A stretch of DNA of 64,000 nucleotides from Erythrobacter sp. SD-21 (lineage in GTDB: Bacteria; Pseudomonadota; Alphaproteobacteria; Sphingomonadales; Sphingomonadaceae): assembly GCF_000181515.1 (NCBI RefSeq), contig NZ_ABCG01000006.1, positions 62,001-126,000 of the forward strand. Reading direction: 5' to 3'. This document shows, in pieces, positions 7,829-15,368 of this stretch (within the stretch, counting starts at the first letter, position 1; each line of letters starts with the position of its first letter). A program made the position numbers and the translations under genes. The notes beneath the pieces were generated by a model. That model was not told the origin of the DNA. It saw only the letters and a program-made list of their open reading frames with translations, and made no database searches.

Positions 7829-7857
7829 TTGACCTTCGTCCCCGATTTCCTTAAGCG
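7829..7857 (+). promoter_or_regulatory. Candidate vegetative promoter of the rpmH operon
   Basis: TTGACC at 7829-7834, 17 bases, TAAGCG at 7852-7857. The spacing and -35 match those in front of rpmJ, rpsT and tRNA-Lys. The start site would be near 7864, giving a leader of about 85 bases that contains a terminator-like hairpin. Confidence 0.55.
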
Positions 7858-7873
7858 CGCCCCTTCCAAGAGC

Positions 7874-7900
7874 GGTCGCCTGCCACTGGCGGCCCTTTTT
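7874..7900 (+). terminator. Leader hairpin of rpmH with T-run, attenuator candidate
   Basis: GGTCGCC (7874-7880) pairs with GGCGGCC (7888-7894) in a 7-bp stem with one G-U pair and a 7-base loop, followed by C and TTTTT (7896-7900). This is a standard intrinsic-terminator shape, but it lies after the promoter and 50 bases before the rpmH start. It should therefore stop some transcripts before the operon is read. Confidence 0.55.
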
Positions 7901-7949
7901 CGTCGCGGCGATTCGCCCGGCAGCAACGTATTTTACTGAAGGTGTTCCC

Positions 7950-8084
7950 ATGAAGCGGACTTTCCAGCCCTCGAACCTCGTGCGCGCCCGTCGCCACGGT
8001 TTCTTCGCGCGCAAGGCCACCCCGGGCGGCCGCAAGGTTCTTCGTGCACGTCGCGCTCGCGGCCGCAAGAACCTTTGTGCGTGA
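7950..8084 (+). CDS. rpmH: 50S ribosomal protein L34
   Basis: A 44-residue basic protein, [20 protein letters not shown]...[16 protein letters not shown], the invariant L34 pattern, ending with an extra CA. It binds 23S rRNA in the large subunit. First gene of the conserved rpmH-rnpA-yidD-yidC block. GAAGGTG before the ATG acts as ribosome-binding site. A hairpin follows before rnpA. Confidence 0.97.
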   Translation: MKRTFQPSNLVRARRHGFFARKATPGGRKVLRARRARGRKNLCA

Positions 8085-8135
8085 TTGACTGACCGGTCGC
8101 GCCTCGCGCGTGACCTTACAGTCTGAGCGAAGCTG

Positions 8136-8157
8136 CGGGCTCCCTTCGGGGGGCCCG
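8136..8157 (+). terminator. UUCG-tetraloop hairpin between rpmH and rnpA
   Basis: CGGGCTCCC (8136-8144) and GGGGGCCCG (8149-8157) form a 9-bp stem capped by TTCG, an exceptionally stable tetraloop. It is followed by TTCGCG, not a T-run, so it is a poor terminator. It sits 18 bases before the rnpA start and could act as a processing or stability element that sets the rpmH to rnpA ratio. Confidence 0.5.
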
Positions 8158-8175
8158 TTCGCGTATGTAACGCCG

Positions 8176-8559
8176 ATGCATCCGAGCCTGTCCGTCATCC
8201 GCAAACGCAGCGATTTTCTCGCCGCCAATCGCGGTACGCGCAACGCGAAGCCGGGCTTCGTGCTGCTCACCCGCCCGAACGAGGGGCAGGGCAAGCGTTA
8301 CGGCATCACCGTGACCAAGAAGATCGGCAACGCCGTGGTCCGCAACCGGATGAAGCGGCGCTTTCGTGAACTGCTCTGGGCCGCGCTGCCGGACGGGGGC
8401 CTGCCCGATCACGACCATATCCTGATCGGTCGCGAGGGCGGAGTGGAGCGCGACTTTGCAAAGCTCGCAGAGGAACTCGAAGCAGCGCTGGCCCGCGCAA
8501 GCCGCGGCGAAGGCGACCGCGCCCGCCGCCTGCGCCACTCCCGATCGCGGCGCGCGTGA
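8176..8559 (+). CDS. rnpA: Ribonuclease P protein component
   Basis: A 127-aa basic protein that assists the RNase P RNA in removing tRNA 5' leaders. It has the family core: [18 protein letters not shown], then [20 protein letters not shown] with the RNR box, and RRFRELLW. The C-terminus ([18 protein letters not shown]) is an extra arginine-rich tail. Start at ATG 8176, because the open frame before it overlaps the stable hairpin and reads poorly. Its stop overlaps the yidD start (GTGA). Confidence 0.95.
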   Translation: MHPSLSVIRKRSDFLAANRGTRNAKPGFVLLTRPNEGQGKRYGITVTKKIGNAVVRNRMKRRFRELLWAALPDGGLPDHDHILIGREGGVERDFAKLAEELEAALARASRGEGDRARRLRHSRSRRA

Positions 8560-8765
8560 AGTACCCGCTGATCTGGATCGCCCGCCTGTGGCAGCTCGGC
8601 CCGAGCCGCATCCTGCCGCCCACCTGCCGCTTCACGCCGTCGTGCAGCCAATACGCCATCGAGGCCTTGCAGAAGCATGGCGCAATCAAGGGTGGATGGC
8701 TGACGCTCAAGCGGCTATTGCGCTGCCAACCCTGGGGGGGCTGCGGCCATGACCCGGTTCCTTGA
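8556..8765 (+). CDS. yidD: Membrane-protein insertion efficiency factor YidD
   Basis: A 69-aa protein with the YidD signature: [49 protein letters not shown]. The conserved cysteines and the ending HDPVP are all present; an amphipathic N-terminal helix places it on the inner membrane face beside YidC. It starts with GTG at 8556 inside the rnpA stop. YidD helps YidC-dependent insertion but is usually dispensable. Confidence 0.95.
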   Translation: MKYPLIWIARLWQLGPSRILPPTCRFTPSCSQYAIEALQKHGAIKGGWLTLKRLLRCQPWGGCGHDPVP

Positions 8766-8834
8766 GGGGCCGGTGTCTTGACGTGGCAACACACCCTTCC
8801 CATCTGACGAAGACAACTACCACCGGGATCGACC

Positions 8835-10574
8835 TTGGAAAATTCACGCAATTTCGTGCTCGTGCTCACCCTCTCACTGGCCGTGCTGATCGGCTGGCAG
8901 TGGGCGATGGACCATTTCTATCCGCAGCCGGACAACGTTCCGGTCACCGCGGAAACGGTCGATACGCCGGCTGAAGCAGCGGCGGCCGCCAGCGGCGAAA
9001 TCGGCGAGAGCGCGGCCACCAGCGTCGACCTCGAAAGCTCGCTCGGCGCGGCCGAGCGCATTCGCATCGATTCGCCCAAGGTCGCCGGCTCCATCGCAGT
9101 TGGCGGCGCGATGATCGACGACATCGTGCTCAAGGATTACGCCGCCAGCCCCGATGGCGACAGCGAGCCGGTGCGCATCTTCGCCCCGCGCGGCACCGAT
9201 GTGCAGCAATACGCGCAGTTCGGTTTCCTCGTGAACGGCGCCAAGATCTCCGACGATGTGCTGTGGGAATCCGACGGCGACACGCTTTCGGTCGGCAACC
9301 CGGTCACCCTGCGCCACGATGCGGGCAACGGCGTGCTGCTCGAACAGACCTATTCGATCGACGAGAACTACATGATCACCGTCGAGCAGGCGGTGTCGAA
9401 CAGGGGCGAGAACGGCATCGTCGCGCAGCCCTTCGGCCTCGTCGGGCGCACCAGCACCACGATGAGCGACGACTTCTTCATCGCCCATTCGGGTCCCATC
9501 GGCTCCTTCGGCCAGGCCGTCGAATACGGCTATGATTATTCGGACGTCGAGGAAGAGCGCAAGGTCAGCCCCTCGGGCACGACCGACTGGCTCGGCTTCA
9601 CCGATATCTACTGGCTCGCCGCGCTTGTGCCGCAGGCCGGTACCGATCCTGATGCGACCTTCCGTTCCCTCGGCGGCGACCTCTACCGCGCCGACATGAT
9701 CTATGACCCCGTCCGGGTCGAGGCGGGCCGCAAGGTCACCACCACTTCGCGCCTCTTCGCCGGCGCCAAGGACAGCGAAATCCTCGACGCCTATCAGGAC
9801 GCCGGAATTCCGCAGTTCGGCCTAGCCATCGACTGGGGCTGGTTCCGCTGGTTCGAAAAACCGTTCCTGTGGCTGCTGAAGAACATCTTCGCCCTCGTCG
9901 GCAATTTCGGCGTCGCGATCATCATCCTGACGATCATCGTGCGTGGCCTGATGTTCCCCATCGCGCAGAAGCAGTTCGCTTCCATGGCCGCGATGAAGGC
10001 GATCCAGCCGAAGATGAAGAAGCTGCAGGAGCGCCACAAAGACGACAAGGTGAAGCAGCAGCAGGAAATGCAGAAGCTGTTCAAGGAAGAACAGGTCAAC
10101 CCGCTGGCCGGCTGCCTGCCGCTGATCCTGCAGATCCCGATCTTCTTCGCGCTCTACAAGGTGCTCTACCTCGCGATCGAGATGCGCCACCAGAACTTCC
10201 TCTGGATCGAGGATCTTTCCGCGCCCGATCCGGCGACGATCCTCAACCTGTTCGGCCTGCTGCCGTTCACCCCGCCGAGCTTCCTTGCCATCGGCATCCT
10301 CGCCGTGCTGCTGGGTGTGACCATGTGGCTGACCTTCAAGCTGAACCCCAGCGCGATGGACCCGGTCCAGCAGCAGGTCTTCAGCATCATGCCCTGGGTG
10401 CTGATGTTCATCATGGCGCCGTTCGCCGCCGGGCTGTTGCTTTACTGGGTGACCTCCAACGTGCTCACTTTGGCGCAGCAGAAGTATCTCTATTCCAAGC
10501 ACCCGCAATTGAAGGCGGCGGCCGAGAAGGAAAAGGCCGAAAAAGCCGCCGAAGCGGCAGAGGCGAAGCCGTGA
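8835..10574 (+). CDS. yidC: Membrane protein insertase YidC
   Basis: A 579-aa Oxa1/YidC insertase. Residues 6-25 are the N-terminal membrane anchor (RNFVLVLTLSLAVLIGWQW), about 60-325 the large periplasmic beta domain, and 345-550 the five-helix insertase core with a charged cytoplasmic hairpin (AIQPKMKKLQERHKDDKVKQ) and NPLAGCLPLILQIPIFFALY. The tail is a Lys/Ala/Glu repeat (EKEKAEKAAEAAEAKP). It inserts inner-membrane proteins alone or with SecYEG. The start codon is TTG at 8835, in place for the conserved MENSRN opening. Its stop overlaps the GTG of engB. Confidence 0.96.
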   Translation: MENSRNFVLVLTLSLAVLIGWQWAMDHFYPQPDNVPVTAETVDTPAEAAAAASGEIGESAATSVDLESSLGAAERIRIDSPKVAGSIAVGGAMIDDIVLKDYAASPDGDSEPVRIFAPRGTDVQQYAQFGFLVNGAKISDDVLWESDGDTLSVGNPVTLRHDAGNGVLLEQTYSIDENYMITVEQAVSNRGENGIVAQPFGLVGRTSTTMSDDFFIAHSGPIGSFGQAVEYGYDYSDVEEERKVSPSGTTDWLGFTDIYWLAALVPQAGTDPDATFRSLGGDLYRADMIYDPVRVEAGRKVTTTSRLFAGAKDSEILDAYQDAGIPQFGLAIDWGWFRWFEKPFLWLLKNIFALVGNFGVAIIILTIIVRGLMFPIAQKQFASMAAMKAIQPKMKKLQERHKDDKVKQQQEMQKLFKEEQVNPLAGCLPLILQIPIFFALYKVLYLAIEMRHQNFLWIEDLSAPDPATILNLFGLLPFTPPSFLAIGILAVLLGVTMWLTFKLNPSAMDPVQQQVFSIMPWVLMFIMAPFAAGLLLYWVTSNVLTLAQQKYLYSKHPQLKAAAEKEKAEKAAEAAEAKP

Positions 10575-11224
10575 CCGACGAAGAAGCCGCCGAACTCGCC
10601 CAGCTGGAACGGCGCGCCAACAAGCTGTTCTCCGGCCGGGTGGAGTTCCTCCTCTCGGCCCCGCAGCTGAAATTCCTGCCCGAGCCGACCGTGCCCGAAA
10701 TCGCCTTTGCGGGCCGTTCGAACGTCGGCAAGAGCTCGCTGCTCAACGCGCTCACCGGGCGCAGGAAGATCGCGCGCGCCTCGGTGACGCCGGGCCGCAC
10801 GCAGGAACTCAACTTCTTCGAAGTGGGCGAACCGACCCAGTTCCGCCTCGTCGACATGCCCGGTTACGGCTTTGCCAAGGCGCCGGTGAAGGTCGTCGAG
10901 AAGTGGAAGAACCTCGTGAAGACCTATCTTCGCGGACGGCAGGTGCTGGTTCGCAACCTCGTGCTGGTCGACAGCCGCCACGGGCTGAAGGATGTCGACC
11001 GCGAGATGATGAAGATGCTCGACGAAGCCGCGGTGGGCTATCGGGTGGTCCTCACCAAGGCCGACAAGATCAAGGCAAGCGAGCTGGCCAAGACCGTCGC
11101 CGCGGTCGAGGCCGAGGCGAAGAAACACGTCGCCGCCTATCCGCAGATCCACGTAACCTCGAGCGAGAAGGGCATGGGTATCGGGGAGCTGAGGGCCGCG
11201 CTGCTACGGGATGCCGGAGTCTAG
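10571..11224 (+). CDS. engB: Ribosome biogenesis GTPase EngB/YsxC
   Basis: A 217-aa TrmE-Era-EngA-EngB family GTPase involved in 50S assembly. G1 is AGRSNVGKSSLLN, G2 the TPGRTQ threonine, G3 VDMPGYG, G4 TKADK, G5 near HVTSSEKGMG. The GTG start at 10571 overlaps the yidC stop (GTGA), implying coupling within the rpmH operon. Length is typical. Confidence 0.95.
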   Translation: MTDEEAAELAQLERRANKLFSGRVEFLLSAPQLKFLPEPTVPEIAFAGRSNVGKSSLLNALTGRRKIARASVTPGRTQELNFFEVGEPTQFRLVDMPGYGFAKAPVKVVEKWKNLVKTYLRGRQVLVRNLVLVDSRHGLKDVDREMMKMLDEAAVGYRVVLTKADKIKASELAKTVAAVEAEAKKHVAAYPQIHVTSSEKGMGIGELRAALLRDAGV

Positions 11225-11279
11225 CCACATTTGCTAGCCGACCGGCGGGCGTCATCCGCCATTTGGAGGCGGCAGCCGG

Positions 11280-11459
11280 TTATAGGTCGACCTTCTTGTC
11301 AGGCTCCTCAGCCATATCTTCGCGGAGTTCTTCCGCCCCATGTTCGGCCCGACGCGTTTTCCATTTGGGAGCGTCCCGGTTCTTCTTCCAGCCGTAAACG
11401 ATCACGGCGAGAAGTAGCAGTGGTCCGGCTATGACAATGAGGGTCCACAGGCTTCCCAT
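11280..11459 (-). CDS. Small single-pass membrane protein (59 aa)
   Basis: A 59-residue protein with one N-terminal membrane helix (GSLWTLIVIAGPLLLLAVIV, residues 2-21) followed by YGWKKNRDAPKWKTRRAEHG and an acidic tail ending EEPDKKVDL. The positive residues after the helix predict a periplasmic N-terminus and cytoplasmic tail. GGAGCAAGAA before the ATG is a good ribosome-binding site. It fills the gap between engB (convergent) and the VOC gene. I do not know its family; small tail-charged membrane proteins of this kind are common in sphingomonads. Confidence 0.7.
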   Translation of the reverse strand: MGSLWTLIVIAGPLLLLAVIVYGWKKNRDAPKWKTRRAEHGAEELREDMAEEPDKKVDL

Positions 11460-11566
11460 ATTTCTTGCTCCTTCGATTTGCGCTTACCGAAACAGCGCAC
11501 GGGCCACGTAATCGGTTCCGTTTCCGCAGGCAGCGAGGGGCGATGGCGAAGACTTGGAATGTCCGG

Positions 11567-11986
11567 CTAGGTAGCGAACAGCATCGCGTCGTCGGCGAAG
11601 GCCTTCATCTCCAGCGCGTTGCCGCTGGGGTCGCGGAAGAACATGGTGGCCTGTTCGCCGGGCTTACCCTTGAAACGCACGGTGGGCGGGATGATGAAGT
11701 CGACATCGGCGGCTTCCAAGCGGGTCTTGAGCGCGTCCCATTCGGCCATCGTCAGCACCACGCCGAAATGGGGAACGGGCACGTCTTCGCTGTCGACCTT
11801 CGTCCGCGCGCGGTCGGCGACGAGGCCGGGAGCCTGGTGGGCGACGATCTGGTGGCCGTGGAAATCGAAGTCGATCCAGTCGTCGCTGCTGCGCCCTTCC
11901 GCGCAGCCGAGCAGCTCGCCGTAGAAGGCGCGGGCGGCATCGAGATCGTGGACGGCAAAGGCGAGGTGGAAGGGGCGCAGGGTCAT
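11567..11986 (-). CDS. VOC family protein (glyoxalase/bleomycin-resistance fold)
   Basis: A 139-aa vicinal oxygen chelate protein. The first half starts with LRPFHLAFAVHDLDAARAFY and GELLGC, the second has VPHFGVVLTMAEWDALKTRL and FFRDPSGNALEMKAF. Metal ligands are likely the first His of PFHLAF, the His of PHFGVV and the Glu of NALEMKAF. The HQIVAHQAPG stretch points to a ring-cleaving or glyoxalase-like branch, but the substrate is unclear. Start at ATG 11986; a GTG two codons upstream is also possible. Convergent with nothing close. Confidence 0.85.
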   Translation of the reverse strand: MTLRPFHLAFAVHDLDAARAFYGELLGCAEGRSSDDWIDFDFHGHQIVAHQAPGLVADRARTKVDSEDVPVPHFGVVLTMAEWDALKTRLEAADVDFIIPPTVRFKGKPGEQATMFFRDPSGNALEMKAFADDAMLFAT

Positions 11987-12197
11987 GGGCACACCCTAGG
12001 CGCGCGAATTGCATTTTCCTACTCCCCTGACCCCGTGCAAGCCCTTGCGAATGCACAAGGACATAACTCCCGAACAGGCGCGCGCCGTGGTGGCAGATTA
12101 CATCGCAGGACTGTGTTCCAGGCGTTCCACCGTTCAGGCTCGACAGCGCAAGGATGAACGCCTAGGGCGCGGACAACACGGGAAAGGTGGAGCCCGC

Positions 12198-12857
12198 ATG
12201 AAGATCATCATCGGCAACAAGAACTACTCGAGCTGGTCGCTGCGCGGCTGGCTCGCGGCCAAGCAATCGGGGCTGTCGTTCGAGGAAATCGTCGTGCCCC
12301 TGTTCGGCGAGAACTGGGAGGCCGATCGCAAGGGCGGCGAGATCCAGCCATCGCATGGCAAGGTCCCGCTGCTGTGGGACGACAAAACGGTGGTGTGGGA
12401 CAGCCTCGCGATCCTGGAATACCTTGCCGACAAGGTCGGGCGCGAACGCTTCTGGCCCAAGGACGATACCGCGCGCGGCATGGCCCGCTCTATGGTCGCC
12501 GAAATGCACTCCTCCTTCCAGGCGCTGCGCAGCGAATGCCCGATGAACGTGCGCAAACGCTTCGACGGTTTCGAGCCGAGCGAGGCGTGCCGCGCCGACA
12601 TCCTGCGCATCCTCACCATCTGGGCGGAAGCGCGAAGCCGGTTCGGCAATGGCGGGCCCTTCCTCTTCGGCACCTTCGGCGCGGCGGACGTGTTCTTCGC
12701 CCCCGTCGTCAGCCGCTTCATCAGCTACCAGATCCCCGTCCCGGGCTTTGCCGCGGCCTATATGCAGGCCGTGTGGGAGCACGAATGGATGCAGGCGTGG
12801 ATCACCGCATCGGAAAACGAAGAATGGGTCATCGAACAATACGAAACCGTCTCCTGA
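12198..12857 (+). CDS. Glutathione S-transferase family protein
   Basis: A 219-aa GST. The N-terminal thioredoxin fold begins MKIIIGNKNYSSWSLRGWLA, with Ser in YSSWS as the likely catalytic residue, and VPLLWDDKTVVWDSLAILEY carrying the glutathione-binding cis-Pro and Asp-Ser. The C-terminal helical domain follows. It matches the YfcF/zeta-like bacterial type. The frame is open for 63 codons upstream, but beta-strand 1 of GSTs begins at the ATG at 12198, which GGTGGAGCC precedes. Its 3' end overlaps the nuclease gene by 34 bases. Confidence 0.88.
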   Translation: MKIIIGNKNYSSWSLRGWLAAKQSGLSFEEIVVPLFGENWEADRKGGEIQPSHGKVPLLWDDKTVVWDSLAILEYLADKVGRERFWPKDDTARGMARSMVAEMHSSFQALRSECPMNVRKRFDGFEPSEACRADILRILTIWAEARSRFGNGGPFLFGTFGAADVFFAPVVSRFISYQIPVPGFAAAYMQAVWEHEWMQAWITASENEEWVIEQYETVS

Positions 12858-13717
12858 CGCTGCTTGCGGCAGCCCTCGCGCTGCTGCCCGCACAAGCGCA
12901 GGCATGGGGCTTCTTCGCCCACCGCACGACGGCCGAAATCGCGCTGGAGAATGTAAAGCCGGAAACCCGCACCGGGATCGCGCGCCTGCTGAAGGCCGCG
13001 CCCGAACTGGGTGTGCCCGATTGCGATCTTGCGAGCCTCGAAGATGCAAGCGTGTGGCCCGATTGCCTGCGCAAGGACTACTGGCGCTGGGGCTACACCT
13101 TCGCATGGCATTACCGCACCACGCCAGTGTGCGAGGCGTACGAGCCGAGGCGGAATTGCTCGGGCCAGAACTGCATCCTCGCCCAGATCGAGCGCAACCA
13201 GCGCATCCTCGCAGACGAGAACCTGCCCGCGAACGTCCGGCTGGAGGCGCTGGCCTTCCTCGTCCACTTCATCGGCGATGTGCACATGCCGCTCCATTCG
13301 GGCGATCACGAGGATCGCGGCGGCAACGACATCGACACCGCTTATGGCATCGCGCCGGGGCTGAACCTGCATTGGATCTGGGACGGCCCGCTGGCCGAAC
13401 GCGCGATCACGTCGGCCGAGGTGCCGCTGGTGCGCCGCTACAGTGCCGAAGAACGCGCCGATCTGGGCGGCGGCGCGCCCGCCGACTGGGGGCGCGAGAG
13501 CTGGGAAACGAGCCGCGATTTCGTTTACCCCAACGCCTTCGACCGCGCGCCTTGCGAAGGTGACGACCTGCCCGACGAGACCGCGCTGACGCAGGAGGAT
13601 ATCGAGCGGGCCATCCCCATCTCGCAGCGCCGCGTGACGCAGGCGGGCATCCGCATGGCCGAATATCTCGATGCAGCCTTTGCGCCGGGGCCCCTACCGG
13701 AACCGGAGCGCGACTAG
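12824..13717 (+). CDS. S1/P1-type zinc nuclease, exported
   Basis: A 297-aa secreted nuclease of the S1/P1 family. The signal peptide is about 1-27, ending PAQAQA, so the mature protein begins with Trp28: in P1 nuclease the N-terminal Trp itself binds zinc. Other family motifs are GFFAHRTTAEIA, LVHFIGDVHMPLHSGD, DRGGNDI and NLHWIWDGPL, which supply the His and Asp ligands of the trinuclear zinc site. Cysteines in the middle likely form disulfides. It degrades single-stranded nucleic acids or 3'-nucleotides in the periplasm, perhaps for phosphate or nucleoside scavenging. The start lies 34 bases inside the GST gene. Confidence 0.88.
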   Translation: MGHRTIRNRLLTLLAAALALLPAQAQAWGFFAHRTTAEIALENVKPETRTGIARLLKAAPELGVPDCDLASLEDASVWPDCLRKDYWRWGYTFAWHYRTTPVCEAYEPRRNCSGQNCILAQIERNQRILADENLPANVRLEALAFLVHFIGDVHMPLHSGDHEDRGGNDIDTAYGIAPGLNLHWIWDGPLAERAITSAEVPLVRRYSAEERADLGGGAPADWGRESWETSRDFVYPNAFDRAPCEGDDLPDETALTQEDIERAIPISQRRVTQAGIRMAEYLDAAFAPGPLPEPERD

Positions 13718-14181
13718 GGCACGCGCTTGGTCGGGTAGGGCGTGCCGTCCTTGCGGAAGTATCCCTCGGGCGTGAAGACCATGTCGATATCGGGGTATTC
13801 GCCCCGGTCGGTGTCCCGGTCGCCGCCGCTGATGGCGAGGAAGACGCAAGGAATGTCGCCGCGATTATGCAGGCGATGGCCGTTCTTCTCGCCCGCCGGC
13901 CAGGCGAGGATGTCGCCGGGCCCGACAGGGATTTCGCCCTCGTTCTCGATCAGTATCGCCTCGCCCTGCAGGATCACCACCAGCTCGTCCTGCCCCTCGT
14001 GCCAGTGCCGCTGCGAGGAAAAGGCGCCGGGCTGGAGCACGACATGGCTTGCCCCCAGCTTGGTCAGCCCACCGACCGGCGCGAGGCGGCGATAGTGACG
14101 TCCTTCGACGTCCGCATCATAGGGCGGCGGATAGCCCGTCGCATTGGTCTGGGGGATGGCGTCGAGATCGAGCTTGGGCAT
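13714..14181 (-). CDS. Cupin domain-containing protein
   Basis: A 155-aa single-domain cupin. Motif 1 is SQRHWHEGQDELVVILQGEA with the metal ligands His, His and Glu; motif 2 is GDILAWPAGEKNGHRLHNRG. Such small cupins are often sugar isomerases or dioxygenases; the substrate is not evident. GGAG before the ATG. It overlaps the end of the nuclease gene by 4 bases and is divergent from dapE across 29 bases. Confidence 0.85.
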   Translation of the reverse strand: MPKLDLDAIPQTNATGYPPPYDADVEGRHYRRLAPVGGLTKLGASHVVLQPGAFSSQRHWHEGQDELVVILQGEAILIENEGEIPVGPGDILAWPAGEKNGHRLHNRGDIPCVFLAISGGDRDTDRGEYPDIDMVFTPEGYFRKDGTPYPTKRVP

Positions 14182-14210
14182 TGGCGCGCACTCCTGCTAG
14201 CGGAACGAAC

Positions 14211-15344
14211 ATGACCGAAGTTCTCGAACTCGCCAAGCGGCTGATGGCCGCCGAAAGCGTCACTCCCGCCACGGGCTCCGTCTTCGACCGGATGGAGGCG
14301 ATGCTCGCGCCGCTCGGTTTCGAAGTGCATCGCTTCACCCGCGGTGAGGGCGCGCCGGGCACGCCCGAGGCTCCGGTCGAAAACCTCTTCGCAATCCGAC
14401 GCGGACCCGAAGGTTCGAAGCACTTCGCCTTTGCCGGCCATCTCGACGTTGTCCCTCCCGGCGGCGGCTGGGCGAGCGACGCCTTCGAGCCCGAAGTCCG
14501 CGGCGACCTGCTCTACGGCCGCGGCGCGGTCGACATGAAGGGCTCGATTGCCTGCATGGTCGAAGCGGTGAAGCACGTGCCGCAGGACGCTGGCACGATC
14601 AGCTTCATCATCACCGGCGACGAGGAAGGCCCCGCGCTCCACGGTACGCGCGCGCTGATCGACTATATGCGCGAGACGGGCCACCAGCCCGACCTGTGCC
14701 TCGTCGGCGAACCCACCAGCGTCAATCGCCTCGGCGACATGATGAAGATCGGGCGGCGCGGTTCGGTGAACATCTGGCTGGAAGTCGAAGGCACGCAAGG
14801 CCACGTCGCCTATCCGCATCTTGCCGAAAACCCGATCCCCAAGCTGGTCGCCATGCTGGCCGAGCTCGACGCGCTGGTGCTCGACGAAGGCAACGACTGG
14901 TTTCAGGCTTCCAACCTCGAGATAACTGATCTCGAGGTCGGCAACCCGGCGCACAACGTCATTCCGGAAGCGGCGAAGGCGCGCATCTCGATCCGCTTCA
15001 ACGACGAGCATTCGGGCGCCTCGCTGTCCGAAAAAGTCATAACGATTGCCGAGAAGCACGGCGGCAAGGCCATGCCGATCATCTCGGGCGAGCCCTTCCT
15101 CACCCCTCCGGGCACCTTCAGCGACATCATCGCGCGCGCGGTGAAGGAGGAAACGGGCGTCAATCCCGAGCCTTCCACCACCGGCGGCACTTCGGACGCG
15201 CGTTTCCTTCGCGCCGTGTGCCCGGTGATCGAATTCGGCCTCGTCAACGCCACCATGCACAAGCGCGACGAGGCTGTAGCCATCGAGGACCTTTCCACGC
15301 TAAGCCGCATCTATACGGCGATCGCGAAAGACGCGCTGGCATAA
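14211..15344 (+). CDS. dapE: Succinyl-diaminopimelate desuccinylase
   Basis: A 377-aa M20 dinuclear zinc hydrolase that makes LL-diaminopimelate, the precursor of lysine and murein cross-links. Motifs include KHFAFAGHLDVVPPGG, the LLYGRGAVDMKGSIACMVEA metal region, ITGDEEGPALHGTRAL with the catalytic Glu pair, LVGEPTSVNRLGDMMKIGRR, and STTGGTSDARF with the final ligand. The dimerisation domain sits at about 180-290. ATG at 14211. The next pathway enzyme in this window is dapB, 3 kb downstream but on the opposite strand. Confidence 0.95.
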   Translation: MTEVLELAKRLMAAESVTPATGSVFDRMEAMLAPLGFEVHRFTRGEGAPGTPEAPVENLFAIRRGPEGSKHFAFAGHLDVVPPGGGWASDAFEPEVRGDLLYGRGAVDMKGSIACMVEAVKHVPQDAGTISFIITGDEEGPALHGTRALIDYMRETGHQPDLCLVGEPTSVNRLGDMMKIGRRGSVNIWLEVEGTQGHVAYPHLAENPIPKLVAMLAELDALVLDEGNDWFQASNLEITDLEVGNPAHNVIPEAAKARISIRFNDEHSGASLSEKVITIAEKHGGKAMPIISGEPFLTPPGTFSDIIARAVKEETGVNPEPSTTGGTSDARFLRAVCPVIEFGLVNATMHKRDEAVAIEDLSTLSRIYTAIAKDALA

Positions 15345-15368
15345 AAGAACACGTCTGAGGGGACAGCA

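Noticed and set aside
12009..12197. N-terminal extension of the GST by 63 residues
   Set aside because: The GST fold begins at MKIIIGNKNYSS (12198), with a ribosome-binding site just before; the upstream residues do not look like a known targeting domain. A small separate protein is possible but unsupported.
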